A stretch of DNA of 14,517 bases, from assembly GCA_903905685.1 (NCBI GenBank), contig CAIVHI010000045.1, forward strand, positions 1 through 14,517, in the 5' to 3' direction. The first letter of the stretch is position 1. Each line of letters begins with the position of its first letter. The DNA comes from an uncultured Bacteroidota bacterium (lineage in GTDB: Bacteria; Bacteroidota; Bacteroidia; Chitinophagales; Chitinophagaceae). A program made the position numbers and the translations under genes. A model generated the notes under the pieces. The model made no database searches. It saw only the letters and a list, made by a program, of their open reading frames with translations, and had not been told where the DNA came from. Positions 1 through 7,199 of the stretch are shown piece by piece.

Positions 1-315
1 AAATAAATTAAAGATTAAAAATGTGGTTTACCCGCCATTTCCTGCGTTGCCAATACTTATGCAATAATCAGACCACCATACATAACAAGAGCAAAATGGA
101 AGTCCGTTGAGCCTGTCTTTACAACGATTTCGTTTCCTAATTCGCTGAATTAGCCTAAATTAGATATAATATATTGAAAAACAATATTGAATGTCCGTTT
201 TCGCAAAGTTCGAATAAATGGCGTTTAAAACATTTCCATGACTCATTACTAACCACTTACGTTGCGCAAATCGGGGAATATTTTCTACAATCCTTCACCA
301 CTCCCCAATCCGTTT
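1..315. other. AT-rich non-coding stretch at left edge
   Basis: I find no convincing gene here on either strand. The possible starts give only very short peptides or frames beginning at TTG with no family resemblance, and the base composition is much more AT-rich than the neighbouring genes. It holds two small palindromes. CTAATTC-GCT-GAATTAG at 137-153 is a perfect 7-bp stem, and ATATTG-AAAAA-CAATAT at 171-187 is a 6-bp stem. It lies downstream of the minus-strand hydrolase gene, so it may contain that gene's 3' end or the control region of a gene to the left of the window. No GC-rich stem with a T-tract is visible. Confidence 0.6.
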
Positions 316-1170
316 TCATTTGGCCGACGTATTCTCGGCGGCAAGCGTGGTCGTTTTGCCGCACTTTATGCCCCTGTCGGTCATTTCGAGACTGCAACAT
401 TCATTCACGGGGTCGTGTTCGAAATACAGCAACCAATCCTCTTTTTGGGCCATGGCCAGCAGCCGCCTTTTTTCATCGAGTGTGACGAGTGGGCGCATAT
501 CGTAAGCCATTACCCAAGGCATGGAAATGTGCGGCACACTGGGCACCAAATCGGCACAAAACAACACCCGGCGGTTGCCGAACTTGATGCATGGCAGCAT
601 CATCGATTCGGTATGTCCGTTTACATAGTAAATATCTATCCCGGGCATCCATTCCCCGCCATCGGGTGTATCCACCATCTTCAGCTTGCCGCACTCCATG
701 ATAGGCAATATGTTTTCCTTCAAAAACGATGCTTTTTCGCGCTCATTCGGAGCCGTGGCCGATTCCCAATGCTTGGGGTTGCTCCAATATGTGGCATTCT
801 CGAAAGCCGGCACCAATCGGTCTCCCTCCCTGCGAATGGCGCCACCACAATGGTCGAAATGCAGGTGGGTCAAGAATACATCGGTAATGTCGGCCGACGT
901 AAATCCATACTTTGCCAGATTCTTTTCAATCGATTCGTCGCCATGCGGAAAATAATGGCCGAAGAACTTTTCATCTTGTTTCGTACCCATTCCGGTGTCT
1001 ATCAGTATCCTCCGGTCGCCGTCTACCACAAGCAGACACCGCATAGCCCACGTGCACATATTGTTGGGGTCGGCGGGGTTCACCTTGTTCCACATCATCT
1101 TCGGCACGACTCCGAACATCGCTCCACCGTCGAGTTTGAAAAAGCCGGCATTTATCGGATACAGTTCCAT
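316..1170 (-). CDS. Metallo-beta-lactamase-fold hydrolase
   Basis: This is a 284-residue soluble protein of the metallo-beta-lactamase superfamily, which uses a two-metal site to hydrolyse esters, lactones or similar bonds. The diagnostic motif HLHFDH lies at residues 102-107, giving ligands H102, H104, D106 and H107. Likely further ligands are H186 (in NGHTE), D207 (in FCADL) and H252 (in YFEHDP), so the metal site looks complete. There is no signal peptide, so it is probably cytoplasmic. The frame stays open 54 codons further upstream, but that extension is basic and unlike the family. The ATG at 1170 sits 21 bases after a TAACTTTG -7 box, so I take it as the start. The gene is divergent to ybeY. 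Lactonase-type enzymes have this architecture, but the substrate cannot be read from the sequence. Confidence 0.9.
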   Translation of the reverse strand: MELYPINAGFFKLDGGAMFGVVPKMMWNKVNPADPNNMCTWAMRCLLVVDGDRRILIDTGMGTKQDEKFFGHYFPHGDESIEKNLAKYGFTSADITDVFLTHLHFDHCGGAIRREGDRLVPAFENATYWSNPKHWESATAPNEREKASFLKENILPIMECGKLKMVDTPDGGEWMPGIDIYYVNGHTESMMLPCIKFGNRRVLFCADLVPSVPHISMPWVMAYDMRPLVTLDEKRRLLAMAQKEDWLLYFEHDPVNECCSLEMTDRGIKCGKTTTLAAENTSAK

Positions 1171-1191
1171 TGTTTGGTTGGTTTTAATCCG

Positions 1192-1199
1192 CAAAGTTA
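1192..1199 (-). promoter_or_regulatory. -7 promoter box of the MBL-fold hydrolase gene
   Basis: On the minus strand this reads TAACTTTG, a perfect match to the Bacteroidota -7 consensus TAnnTTTG. It lies 21 bases before the ATG at 1170. I see no clear -33 TTG at the usual distance, so the call rests on the -7 box and its position in a 138-bp divergent intergenic region. Confidence 0.6.
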
Positions 1200-1284
1200 G
1201 CACCCTGCGCTTTCCCTGCACACGAAAAATCTCGGTTGCCGGAGTTCGGCATACGCCCCTGCCCCGCAGCCTCAAAATAAAACC

Positions 1285-1292
1285 GACCTTTG
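1285..1292 (+). promoter_or_regulatory. Probable -7 promoter box of ybeY
   Basis: GACCTTTG has one mismatch to TAnnTTTG and is followed by GCAC. It ends 16 bases before the ybeY ATG at 1309. It would drive ybeY and the overlapping pseudouridine synthase gene, back to back with the minus-strand box at 1192-1199. No -33 element is evident. Confidence 0.4.
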
Positions 1293-1308
1293 CACAAATC
1301 GATGCCCG

Positions 1309-1749
1309 ATGCCCATTTCGTATTACGAGCAAGGTGTAACCTCCGGCCTAACCGGCAAGCGGAATTTGTCGCGTTTCATTACGGAAACAGTGGCTGCATA
1401 CCGCCCCGACTTCAAGAAGGTGCACCTCAACTACATATTTTGCGATGACGCCTACCTGTTGGTACTCAACCAACGGTACTTGGAACACGATACGCTGACC
1501 GACGTGATTACTTTTGACCTGGGCGAGGTAGGCAGTGGGAAACTGGAGGGCGAAATCTACATCAGCACAGAACGGGTGCGCGAAAATGCCGCGCAATTTG
1601 CCGCGCCCTATGCCGACGAACTGCTGCGGGTGGTGTTCCACGGCATGTTGCACCTTTGCGGCTATAAAGACAAATCGGCGGAAGACGCGGCCGCCATGCG
1701 TGCCGAAGAAGACAAGTGCATTGCCCAATACAAAAAACTGCAACCATGA
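1309..1749 (+). CDS. ybeY: rRNA maturation factor / endoribonuclease YbeY
   Basis: YbeY is a small metal-dependent endoribonuclease needed for 16S rRNA 3'-end maturation and ribosome quality control. The 146 residues are about normal length. The signature HGMLHLCGYKDK lies at 111-122: H111 and H115 are the first two metal ligands, and the position held by the third histidine in E. coli (HGxLHLxGYDH) is D121 here. From memory, Bacteroidota homologues generally carry Asp-Lys at this place, so I read it as a lineage variant rather than damage. The upstream conserved segment DTLTDVITFDL (61-71) is also typical. The stop codon overlaps the next gene's start as ATGA (1746-1749), which suggests translational coupling to an rRNA-modifying enzyme. 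Confidence 0.93.
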   Translation: MPISYYEQGVTSGLTGKRNLSRFITETVAAYRPDFKKVHLNYIFCDDAYLLVLNQRYLEHDTLTDVITFDLGEVGSGKLEGEIYISTERVRENAAQFAAPYADELLRVVFHGMLHLCGYKDKSAEDAAAMRAEEDKCIAQYKKLQP

Positions 1750-2489
1750 CCAATCCCGAAATACTTTTTGAAGACGACGACCTGATTGTGGCCAACAAAC
1801 CCGCAGGACTGCTGGTAATACCGGACAGGTTCAACCATGAATTACCCAGCATGAACAAGCTGCTGGAAGCCTATACCGGCGAAAAAATATATGTAGTGCA
1901 CCGCTTGGACCGCGATACCAGCGGGGTCATCTGTTTTGCGAAGAACGAAAACGCCCACCGCGAGCTGTCCATGAAATTTCAAGAGCACGATGTGGCGAAA
2001 TTTTATGCAGGCATCGTGATGGGGCGGGTATTGCAGGAACAGGGCCGGATAGAATCGCCCATTGCGGAGCACCCCTACATCAAGGGGAAAATGGTAGTTA
2101 CGCAACGTGGCAAAGCCTCGGTTACCGACTACCGGGTGGTGGAGGCTTGGCCCATGCACTCGCTGTTGCAGTTCCAAATTCATACCGGGCGCACCCACCA
2201 GATACGCGTGCACATGCAGAGCATGGGGCACCCCATCCTTTGCGATGAACTTTATGGCGACGGCAAGCCCTTCTATGTATCGTCCATAAAACGCCGTTTC
2301 AAGCTGGCCGACAAAGAAGAGGGCGAGCGCCCGCTGTTGGCACGCTTGGCCCTGCACGCCTACCGATTGGCGTTTGAGAAGGCCGACGGAACGCCCATAA
2401 ACGTAGAAGCCCCCCTGCCCAAAGACATGGCGGCCACCGTGAACCAACTCAACAAATGGTGCAGGCTACCGCGCAACCCTACCCTCTGA
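1746..2489 (+). CDS. RluA-family RNA pseudouridine synthase
   Basis: The 247-residue product converts specific uridines in structured RNA (23S rRNA and/or tRNA) to pseudouridine. The catalytic motif HRLDRDTSG is at 52-60, with D55 as the expected nucleophilic aspartate. A second family motif, HTGRTHQIRVHM, is at 146-157, followed by GHPILCDELYG. The catalytic domain begins almost at once, so there is no N-terminal S4 RNA-binding domain as in RluC/RluD; this looks like the short RluA-like form. The ATG at 1746 is chosen because it overlaps the ybeY stop and gives a family-like N-terminus (ILFEDDDLIVANKPAG); an earlier in-frame start would lie inside ybeY. The gene converges on the M3 peptidase gene with 11 bases between them. 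I cannot assign the target uridine. Confidence 0.92.
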   Translation: MTNPEILFEDDDLIVANKPAGLLVIPDRFNHELPSMNKLLEAYTGEKIYVVHRLDRDTSGVICFAKNENAHRELSMKFQEHDVAKFYAGIVMGRVLQEQGRIESPIAEHPYIKGKMVVTQRGKASVTDYRVVEAWPMHSLLQFQIHTGRTHQIRVHMQSMGHPILCDELYGDGKPFYVSSIKRRFKLADKEEGERPLLARLALHAYRLAFEKADGTPINVEAPLPKDMAATVNQLNKWCRLPRNPTL

Positions 2490-2500
2490 TGGTTAAGTGC

Positions 2501-4231
2501 CTATGCAATCCCGGTTTGGTCGAGCTCTGCCGATAGGAATTGCGACAACTCGTGCACATAGGCAGGCTCAAACCCGAAACGGATGCCCGCAGTTGCATAG
2601 AGCTCGCCGAGGGTTTTGGTGTAGCCTGCCGCAAGCGCATTCTTGTAATTGGCCACGGCTGCTGTGGGGTTGTTTTTGAACTGCCTCCACATAGCGATTG
2701 CACCCAATTGCGCGATGCCGTATTCTATATAGTAGAACGGCACTTCGAACAAGTGGAGCTGCTTTTGCCAAAGGTTGGCCCGATAATGCTCGAAGCCCGA
2801 CCAATCGGTAAGCCCGTTGGAAAATTCGTTCAGAATGTCCATCCAAGCCACACTGCGGGCTTCTATGGAATGCCCGGGGTGCGTATATAGCCAATGTTGG
2901 AATTTATCGATGGTGGCAATCCAAGGCAGTACGCCGATGACGCGCTCTAATTCTTCCAACTGCGCCCGTTTCAGTTCGGCAGCATCGGGAAAGAACACAT
3001 CCCAATGGCTGAGGGTGAAAAGTTCCATGCTCATGCTGGCCAGCTCGGCTATTTCCATGGGGTATTCCTTGAATGCAGTAAGCGGCAGTGGGTGCGCCAA
3101 GAACGAATGGACGGCATGCCCACCCTCGTGCATCATGGTGATGACATCGGCCATGGTGCCGGCGGCATTCATAAAGATAAATGGAGCGCCCTGCTCGGCC
3201 AACGGGCAATTGTACCCTCCAGGCGCCTTGCCCTTACGGCTTTCCAAGTCCAAATGACCAATGGTGCGCATGTGCTCCAAACAACCGGCAAAGTAAGGAT
3301 CAAGTTTGCCGAAAACCTCGATCGCCTTGTTCACCAATTCTTCTCCGGTAGTAAAGGGGTGCAGGGGTTGGGTGCCAATGGGCTCCGCATCGCCGTCCCA
3401 AGGCTTCATCACCTCCAATCCCAACCGCTGGCGGCGGTAGTTGGTAAGACGGGCTTGGAGCGGCAGGATGTGCAGCTTTACCGCCTCATGAAAATTGAAG
3501 CAATCTTCGACGGAGTAGTCGAACCGCCCCAACTCCTTGAATTTATAGTCGCGGTAGTTGTCGAAGCCTGCATTCACGGCCACTTGGTGGCGAATGGCCA
3601 ACAATTTGTCGAACAGCGTATCCAAAGTGTCTTTGTCTTGCAACCTTCGCTCCGCAATTTTCGAGAAAACCGTGTGGCGCAACTCGCGGTCGGGCTCGTG
3701 CAGCAGCTTGGCCGCCTGTTGCAGCGTATATTCCCTGTCGTTGAGGGTGATGCCCATGGCACCCGATATCATACCATACTGTTGTGCCAGTACGCCGGCC
3801 TCAGCCTGCAATGCCACATTTTCCTCACGGAACAAGCTCACGGCATTCTTGACGCCGCGCAAGTAGGGAAAGTAGCGGCCTGCATCCAAATTGTCTATAA
3901 ACGGACAAGCCAGCAGCTTTTGGTTGAGGCGGAAGCCATAGGGCTTCATCTTGGGTTCTATTTCGAGACAGAAGTAGGTAAACGCCTCTTCCAACTCTTT
4001 ATTGGCGGTATCGCACGTCATTTTGATTTGCCTCCAGCAAGCATCTTCCGACACCACGGCTTCGAGCTCTCCCACATCGGCCAGCCAGTGTTGCAGGGCT
4101 TCGGGGGTATCGAGCGGGCGGGCTTCAAGGGAGGTGAAGTAGGGCATCAGGCTGTCCCAATCGGTCACTTTGAAGGCGGCAGGTAAGAATTGGCGGGGCT
4201 TCACTTGTGGAGCGGCAAACGTCTGGATCAT
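2501..4231 (-). CDS. M3-family oligoendopeptidase (PepF/thimet type)
   Basis: This is a zinc metallopeptidase that cleaves short peptides in the cytosol, presumably in peptide recycling. The 576 residues are a normal length for bacterial M3 oligoendopeptidases. The HEXXH zinc motif is HEGGHAVH from H368, with H368 and H372 as ligands and E369 as catalytic base. The downstream glutamate segment EIAELASMSME supplies a likely third ligand at E396, with E403 as the second conserved acid. The segment HPGHSIEARS plus the tyrosine-rich C-terminal stretch VPFYYIEYGIAQLGA match the family's substrate-binding region. No signal peptide or membrane span is seen. The ATG at 4231 is preceded by a degenerate TAATTTG. 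The membrane-protein gene lies 124 bases upstream on the same strand, so co-transcription is possible but not shown. Confidence 0.93.
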   Translation of the reverse strand: MIQTFAAPQVKPRQFLPAAFKVTDWDSLMPYFTSLEARPLDTPEALQHWLADVGELEAVVSEDACWRQIKMTCDTANKELEEAFTYFCLEIEPKMKPYGFRLNQKLLACPFIDNLDAGRYFPYLRGVKNAVSLFREENVALQAEAGVLAQQYGMISGAMGITLNDREYTLQQAAKLLHEPDRELRHTVFSKIAERRLQDKDTLDTLFDKLLAIRHQVAVNAGFDNYRDYKFKELGRFDYSVEDCFNFHEAVKLHILPLQARLTNYRRQRLGLEVMKPWDGDAEPIGTQPLHPFTTGEELVNKAIEVFGKLDPYFAGCLEHMRTIGHLDLESRKGKAPGGYNCPLAEQGAPFIFMNAAGTMADVITMMHEGGHAVHSFLAHPLPLTAFKEYPMEIAELASMSMELFTLSHWDVFFPDAAELKRAQLEELERVIGVLPWIATIDKFQHWLYTHPGHSIEARSVAWMDILNEFSNGLTDWSGFEHYRANLWQKQLHLFEVPFYYIEYGIAQLGAIAMWRQFKNNPTAAVANYKNALAAGYTKTLGELYATAGIRFGFEPAYVHELSQFLSAELDQTGIA

Positions 4232-4355
4232 AACAACGGTATTACGGCCTGCAAATTACGGAGTAAATGGGTGCAGTAGTTGATTTATGGAGATGGCTAG
4301 GCTACAGGTTTAACACAGCGCGTAGAGCGAATGTTCGTTTTTTGAAGGCGGAGTC

Positions 4356-6050
4356 TCAATAAGCAACCCTATACCACATCCCCGCCGACTCATACAAAAT
4401 GCAATACGCACTCAGCGGACGGCGGGTGGCGAGGACATACATGCCGGTTGGAGGGTCTAATCGCACTGTATATTCGGAAGTTTGGTAGTTCACGGCACCA
4501 TGCCCTTCATACCACCACCAATTGCCGTCTTGATGGAAGCCCACACGCAGCGAGGTGTCGCTGAGCACTTCCACATTTACGGCATCATATTGCGAGGTGA
4601 GGTTGTAGGACAACACATCATAGGCAGTATCGGGCACGGGAAGGTGGTAGAGCAAGGCGCGCAGGGCCTTTACGTTACTCTCGGGCTGAGCACCAATCAT
4701 GGGCACACCCTGCATGTTCTCGGGTACGTTCAGGAATAGTACGGGCTTGTGGCCGGTATCGGGCAATTCGCGCAGCAGGCGGCTATCCACATAGGCCGAC
4801 TGCTTCCAGAGCATCGTCAGCTTCACCGTAAAATAAATGTTGACCACTCCAAATGTGGCAATGGCACCCCACCCGAGCCAAATGTTGCGCTTGTGGAACA
4901 CCGCCAACCCTATGCCGGCAAACAGGAACGGACCCAAGAAGTAGGTATAACGGTCGTAAAACACCAGCAGCGGGAGGTCGCCGAAGGGGAGCGGCATCAA
5001 GATGACCATTGCCGCCGATGCCCAGAAACTGAGCAACAACAGCAACTTGCGGAAGGGCGAAAGCAGGTGGCGGCTGGAGATATAGCCCAGTGTGCGCAGC
5101 AGGGTTATGGCGTAGAGGGGTATCAGCAGCCAAGGCTGCTCGAAGCATGCATACACCCTCATGCGGTAGCTATAAGGCCAATACCTGCCGAAGAGCAAAA
5201 TGTGGAACAGGTATTTGGGCGGCTTGGATAAATAGGCCGCCGCGTTTTGGCTGAAGAGGTTGTAGACATGGGGCCTCTGGCCGTGATAAACGGTGGTAAA
5301 GACCAACGCATATACTACAAGCACACCAAGTTGCGGCAACAGGAATCGTTTGGCGGCCTGCACAAAAACAGCCTTCGGTATCCGCAACGCCTTGTAGTAA
5401 TACACCAGCAACGACCCCACCAAGATGGGTGCGAGATAAAACACCTCCAACGCAAACGCCGAACACAGAAAGCACAAACCTGCCAGTACCACATACTTGG
5501 TTTGCGAACGATATAAGTATTGTTGCACCCAATACATGGGCAGCAGCAGGAAAAGCAGGCCTTGCAGGTAGTGGTAGCAGGCCTTCCATATCAGTACCTC
5601 CGATGCATGAGGACATATTACAAACAGGAGCACGGCGGCAAGGGCGGGCCATTCGGGGTCCCAAATGCCGGAGTCGGCAAACAGGTTTCGGAGGAAAACA
5701 AACAGCACTGTGCCGTTGACAGCATGAAGCACCATGTACAGGATGCTCCAAGCCCAAACATTGCCACCCCAAATTTTAAACAACCCGTAGGTAATGAGTT
5801 GTGTGAATTGGTAGAGGCTGGCCACATGAGAGCCGGTACGGTTGAGGTAGTCGGGAAACGACTGACCCTCCAAGGAATGCAGCCACCCTGCGGCATCTAT
5901 CACCCAGCCGGCCTTGGCGGCCGGGAAGTAGAGCAATGCAGTGAGTGCCAGCAAGATACCGAATACCCGGATCCCGGATAATGGGGAACTTGAACTGCGA
6001 GGGAGGGCTGGATACAACTTGGGATTTTCCGTTTTCGGCAAAAATCCCAA
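4356..6050 (-). CDS. Multi-membrane-spanning protein, probably GT-C-type glycosyltransferase
   Basis: The 564 residues have about a dozen hydrophobic segments between roughly 28 and 411, then a soluble, probably extracytoplasmic tail (412-564) with a WWWY patch at 511-514. The order of features resembles GT-C enzymes that take sugars from polyprenyl-phosphate carriers. An acidic first loop WVIDAAGW has D52 as a candidate catalytic acid. A helix pair around YMVLHAVNGTVLFVFLR follows, then HASEVLIWKA at 148-157 and DRYTYFLGPF at 366-375, which recalls the (E/D)RYxYLP motif of this superfamily. The family call is by resemblance only. The start is unclear: the frame opens with TTG at 6050 right after an in-frame TAG, and there is no ATG until residue 105, inside the membrane domain. 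A TTG nearer residue 34 is an alternative. A hairpin covers the first codons. Confidence 0.65.
   Translation of the reverse strand: MGFLPKTENPKLYPALPRSSSSPLSGIRVFGILLALTALLYFPAAKAGWVIDAAGWLHSLEGQSFPDYLNRTGSHVASLYQFTQLITYGLFKIWGGNVWAWSILYMVLHAVNGTVLFVFLRNLFADSGIWDPEWPALAAVLLFVICPHASEVLIWKACYHYLQGLLFLLLPMYWVQQYLYRSQTKYVVLAGLCFLCSAFALEVFYLAPILVGSLLVYYYKALRIPKAVFVQAAKRFLLPQLGVLVVYALVFTTVYHGQRPHVYNLFSQNAAAYLSKPPKYLFHILLFGRYWPYSYRMRVYACFEQPWLLIPLYAITLLRTLGYISSRHLLSPFRKLLLLLSFWASAAMVILMPLPFGDLPLLVFYDRYTYFLGPFLFAGIGLAVFHKRNIWLGWGAIATFGVVNIYFTVKLTMLWKQSAYVDSRLLRELPDTGHKPVLFLNVPENMQGVPMIGAQPESNVKALRALLYHLPVPDTAYDVLSYNLTSQYDAVNVEVLSDTSLRVGFHQDGNWWWYEGHGAVNYQTSEYTVRLDPPTGMYVLATRRPLSAYCILYESAGMWYRVAY
6021..6048. 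repeat. Hairpin overlapping the 5' end of the membrane-protein gene
   Basis: GGGATTTTCCG (6021-6031), loop TTTT and CGG-CA-AAAATCCC (6036-6048) form an 11-bp stem with a 2-base bulge. In the minus-strand transcript it covers the first codons of the TTG-initiated frame, so it could hide or expose the start. Its core TTTTCGGCAAAA (6032-6043) recurs inverted at 6083-6094. Confidence 0.5.
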
Positions 6051-6082
6051 CTATTTCGGAAAGCGAATCGACTATTGTACCA

Positions 6083-6094
6083 TTTTGCCGAAAA
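6083..6094. repeat. 12-bp inverted copy of 6032-6043 in a divergent intergenic region
   Basis: TTTTGCCGAAAA is the exact reverse complement of TTTTCGGCAAAA at 6032-6043, with 39 bases between the copies. Both lie between the divergent membrane-protein and outer-membrane-protein genes, where a paired operator would be expected. A TATTTTCG sequence on the minus strand (6089-6096), one mismatch from TAnnTTTG, overlaps this copy and may be the membrane-protein promoter. Confidence 0.4.
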
Positions 6095-6197
6095 TAGTAG
6101 TGAAAAATACGTAATTTTTTATCCGCCAATTGATTACGGCACTCGTGCTCCCGAATTGATGCCAGAAACGGATTGCCGAAACTATGACCGCCGTCAG

Positions 6198-6226
6198 TTT
6201 GCTGTTATCGGAAATCGATACCTTTG
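6198..6226 (+). promoter_or_regulatory. Promoter of the outer-membrane-protein gene
   Basis: TTTG at 6198-6201 and TACCTTTG at 6219-6226 are separated by 17 bases and match the Bacteroidota -33/-7 pattern. The -7 box ends 20 bases before the ATG at 6247. Because this promoter lies downstream of the earlier in-frame ATG at 6184, it argues for the 6247 start. Confidence 0.7.
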
Positions 6227-6246
6227 CGCCCTCAAAATTTCAATGC

Positions 6247-7104
6247 ATGTCGTTTGGCCGCAAAGCTTTATCAGTGTGGAGTTTGGTGTTGTGTGGATTT
6301 ACCGCTTTTTCGCAAGACACCGCCAAGAGCCATAAGAACCACTCCATCTACTTCAGTTGGGGATACAACCAGGAGTGGTATACCCGCAGCACGGTACACG
6401 TGGAACAGGGAGGCTTGGGCAACAGCTACGACATGAACAGCGTGAACGCCCACGACCATATGGGCTGGAACAATGGCATTTTCAACAAAGCGCTCACCAT
6501 TCCGCAATACAACTACCGGTTGGGTTACTACTTCAATGAAAAACAGGACTTGGGTATAGAATTGAACTTCGACCATACCAAGTACATCATTGCCGACCCC
6601 CAGCGGGTGCACATTACCGGCAAATTGGGCAATAGGGCGGTAGATACGCTGGTATTGTTCAGCCAGTCGAACGGCTTCTACTATTTCCTGAACAATGGTG
6701 CCAACTTCTTCCTGTTCAACCTCGTAAAGCGTATCGGACTCTACCGCTCCACCTCCAACGACTTTGCCCTCGATGCCGTGGGCAAGGCGGGTGTGGGGCC
6801 CGTCATTCCCCATACCCAAAACATGCTTTTCGGCCAGGCCAACGACCCCGGCTTTCAATATGGAGGCTGGAATACCGGGCTGGAAACCGTGGTGCGGGCA
6901 ACATTCTTGCGTCATGCCTTCATCGAGTTCTCCCAAAAGGTGGACTATGCCCGCTACAGCGGACTGCACATTTATGGGGGCGAGGCCAAGCAATCGTTCG
7001 GCACTTACGAGCTGATTCTCAGTGGCGGCATATTCCTGCCCACCACCAAGAACCATCCGTTTTTCACCCACCGCCATACTGCTGCGCCTACCGACGGCAA
7101 GTAG
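6247..7104 (+). CDS. Exported, probably outer-membrane beta-barrel protein of unknown function
   Basis: The 285-residue product starts with a signal peptide: basic FGRK, a hydrophobic core at about 8-20, and likely cleavage after Q23 (TAFSQ|DT). The mature part is rich in aromatic residues and in alternating polar/hydrophobic stretches bordered by Gly, Asn and Asp (for example YNYRLGYYF at 88-96, GFYYFLNNGANFFLFNL at 143-159, YELILSGGIFLP at 254-265). This is typical of small Bacteroidota outer-membrane barrels. The end is a His/Pro-rich tail rather than a terminal aromatic residue, so insertion by the usual C-terminal signal is uncertain. No enzymatic motif is seen. I do not recognise the family. 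The start at 6247 is set by the promoter and the signal peptide. It is divergent to the GT-C-like gene and lies 95 bases before the glycosyltransferase gene. Confidence 0.8.
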   Translation: MSFGRKALSVWSLVLCGFTAFSQDTAKSHKNHSIYFSWGYNQEWYTRSTVHVEQGGLGNSYDMNSVNAHDHMGWNNGIFNKALTIPQYNYRLGYYFNEKQDLGIELNFDHTKYIIADPQRVHITGKLGNRAVDTLVLFSQSNGFYYFLNNGANFFLFNLVKRIGLYRSTSNDFALDAVGKAGVGPVIPHTQNMLFGQANDPGFQYGGWNTGLETVVRATFLRHAFIEFSQKVDYARYSGLHIYGGEAKQSFGTYELILSGGIFLPTTKNHPFFTHRHTAAPTDGK

Positions 7105-7133
7105 CCCATTGGGCAAAGCGTTATCCGAAAGCT

Positions 7134-7170
7134 CACCAGAAACCGTTTTTGGTGCAGTTGTTTTACTTTT
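7134..7170 (+). terminator. Candidate terminator after the outer-membrane-protein gene
   Basis: CACCAGAAA (7134-7142), loop CCG and TTTTTGGTG (7146-7154) can form a 9-bp stem with one G-U pair, followed by the T-rich stretch CAGTTGTTTTACTTTT. It lies 30 bases after the stop of the outer-membrane-protein gene and abuts the -7 box of the glycosyltransferase gene. Stem strength is moderate. Confidence 0.4.
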
Positions 7171-7171
7171 G
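7164..7171 (+). promoter_or_regulatory. -7 promoter box of the glycosyltransferase gene
   Basis: TACTTTTG is a perfect TAnnTTTG match ending 28 bases before the ATG at 7200. The nearest upstream TTTG (7148-7151) is only 12 bases away, shorter than the usual 17-23, and lies in the 3' arm of the candidate terminator. Confidence 0.5.
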
Positions 7172-7199
7172 CCGCTCGGCATAAGTCGACACCGAATTG

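Noticed and set aside
174..485. Plus-strand frame beginning at TTG in the left non-coding region
   Set aside because: Non-ATG start, no -7 box in place, and it runs into the 3' part of the hydrolase gene on the other strand.
262..1200. Long plus-strand open frame (312 codons) opposite the MBL-fold gene
   Set aside because: Its translation is a low-meaning antisense shadow; the minus strand has the full HxHxDH metal site and a promoter.
1171..1332. 54-codon N-terminal extension of the MBL-fold protein
   Set aside because: It overlaps the start of ybeY and the gene's own -7 box, and the basic extension is unlike the family.
3005..4186. 393-codon plus-strand frame opposite the M3 peptidase
   Set aside because: The minus strand encodes complete M3 motifs; the plus frame shows no domain and is a by-product of codon use.
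5776..6129. 117-codon minus-strand frame overlapping the start of the GT-C-like gene, considered as its missing N-terminus through a frameshift
   Set aside because: It starts with TTG and shows no membrane or family feature; without orthologues a frameshift cannot be argued, so it is kept only as an option in the finding on this start.
6184..6246. Earlier in-frame ATG for the outer-membrane protein
   Set aside because: The promoter at 6198-6226 lies inside it, and starting there would bury the signal peptide.
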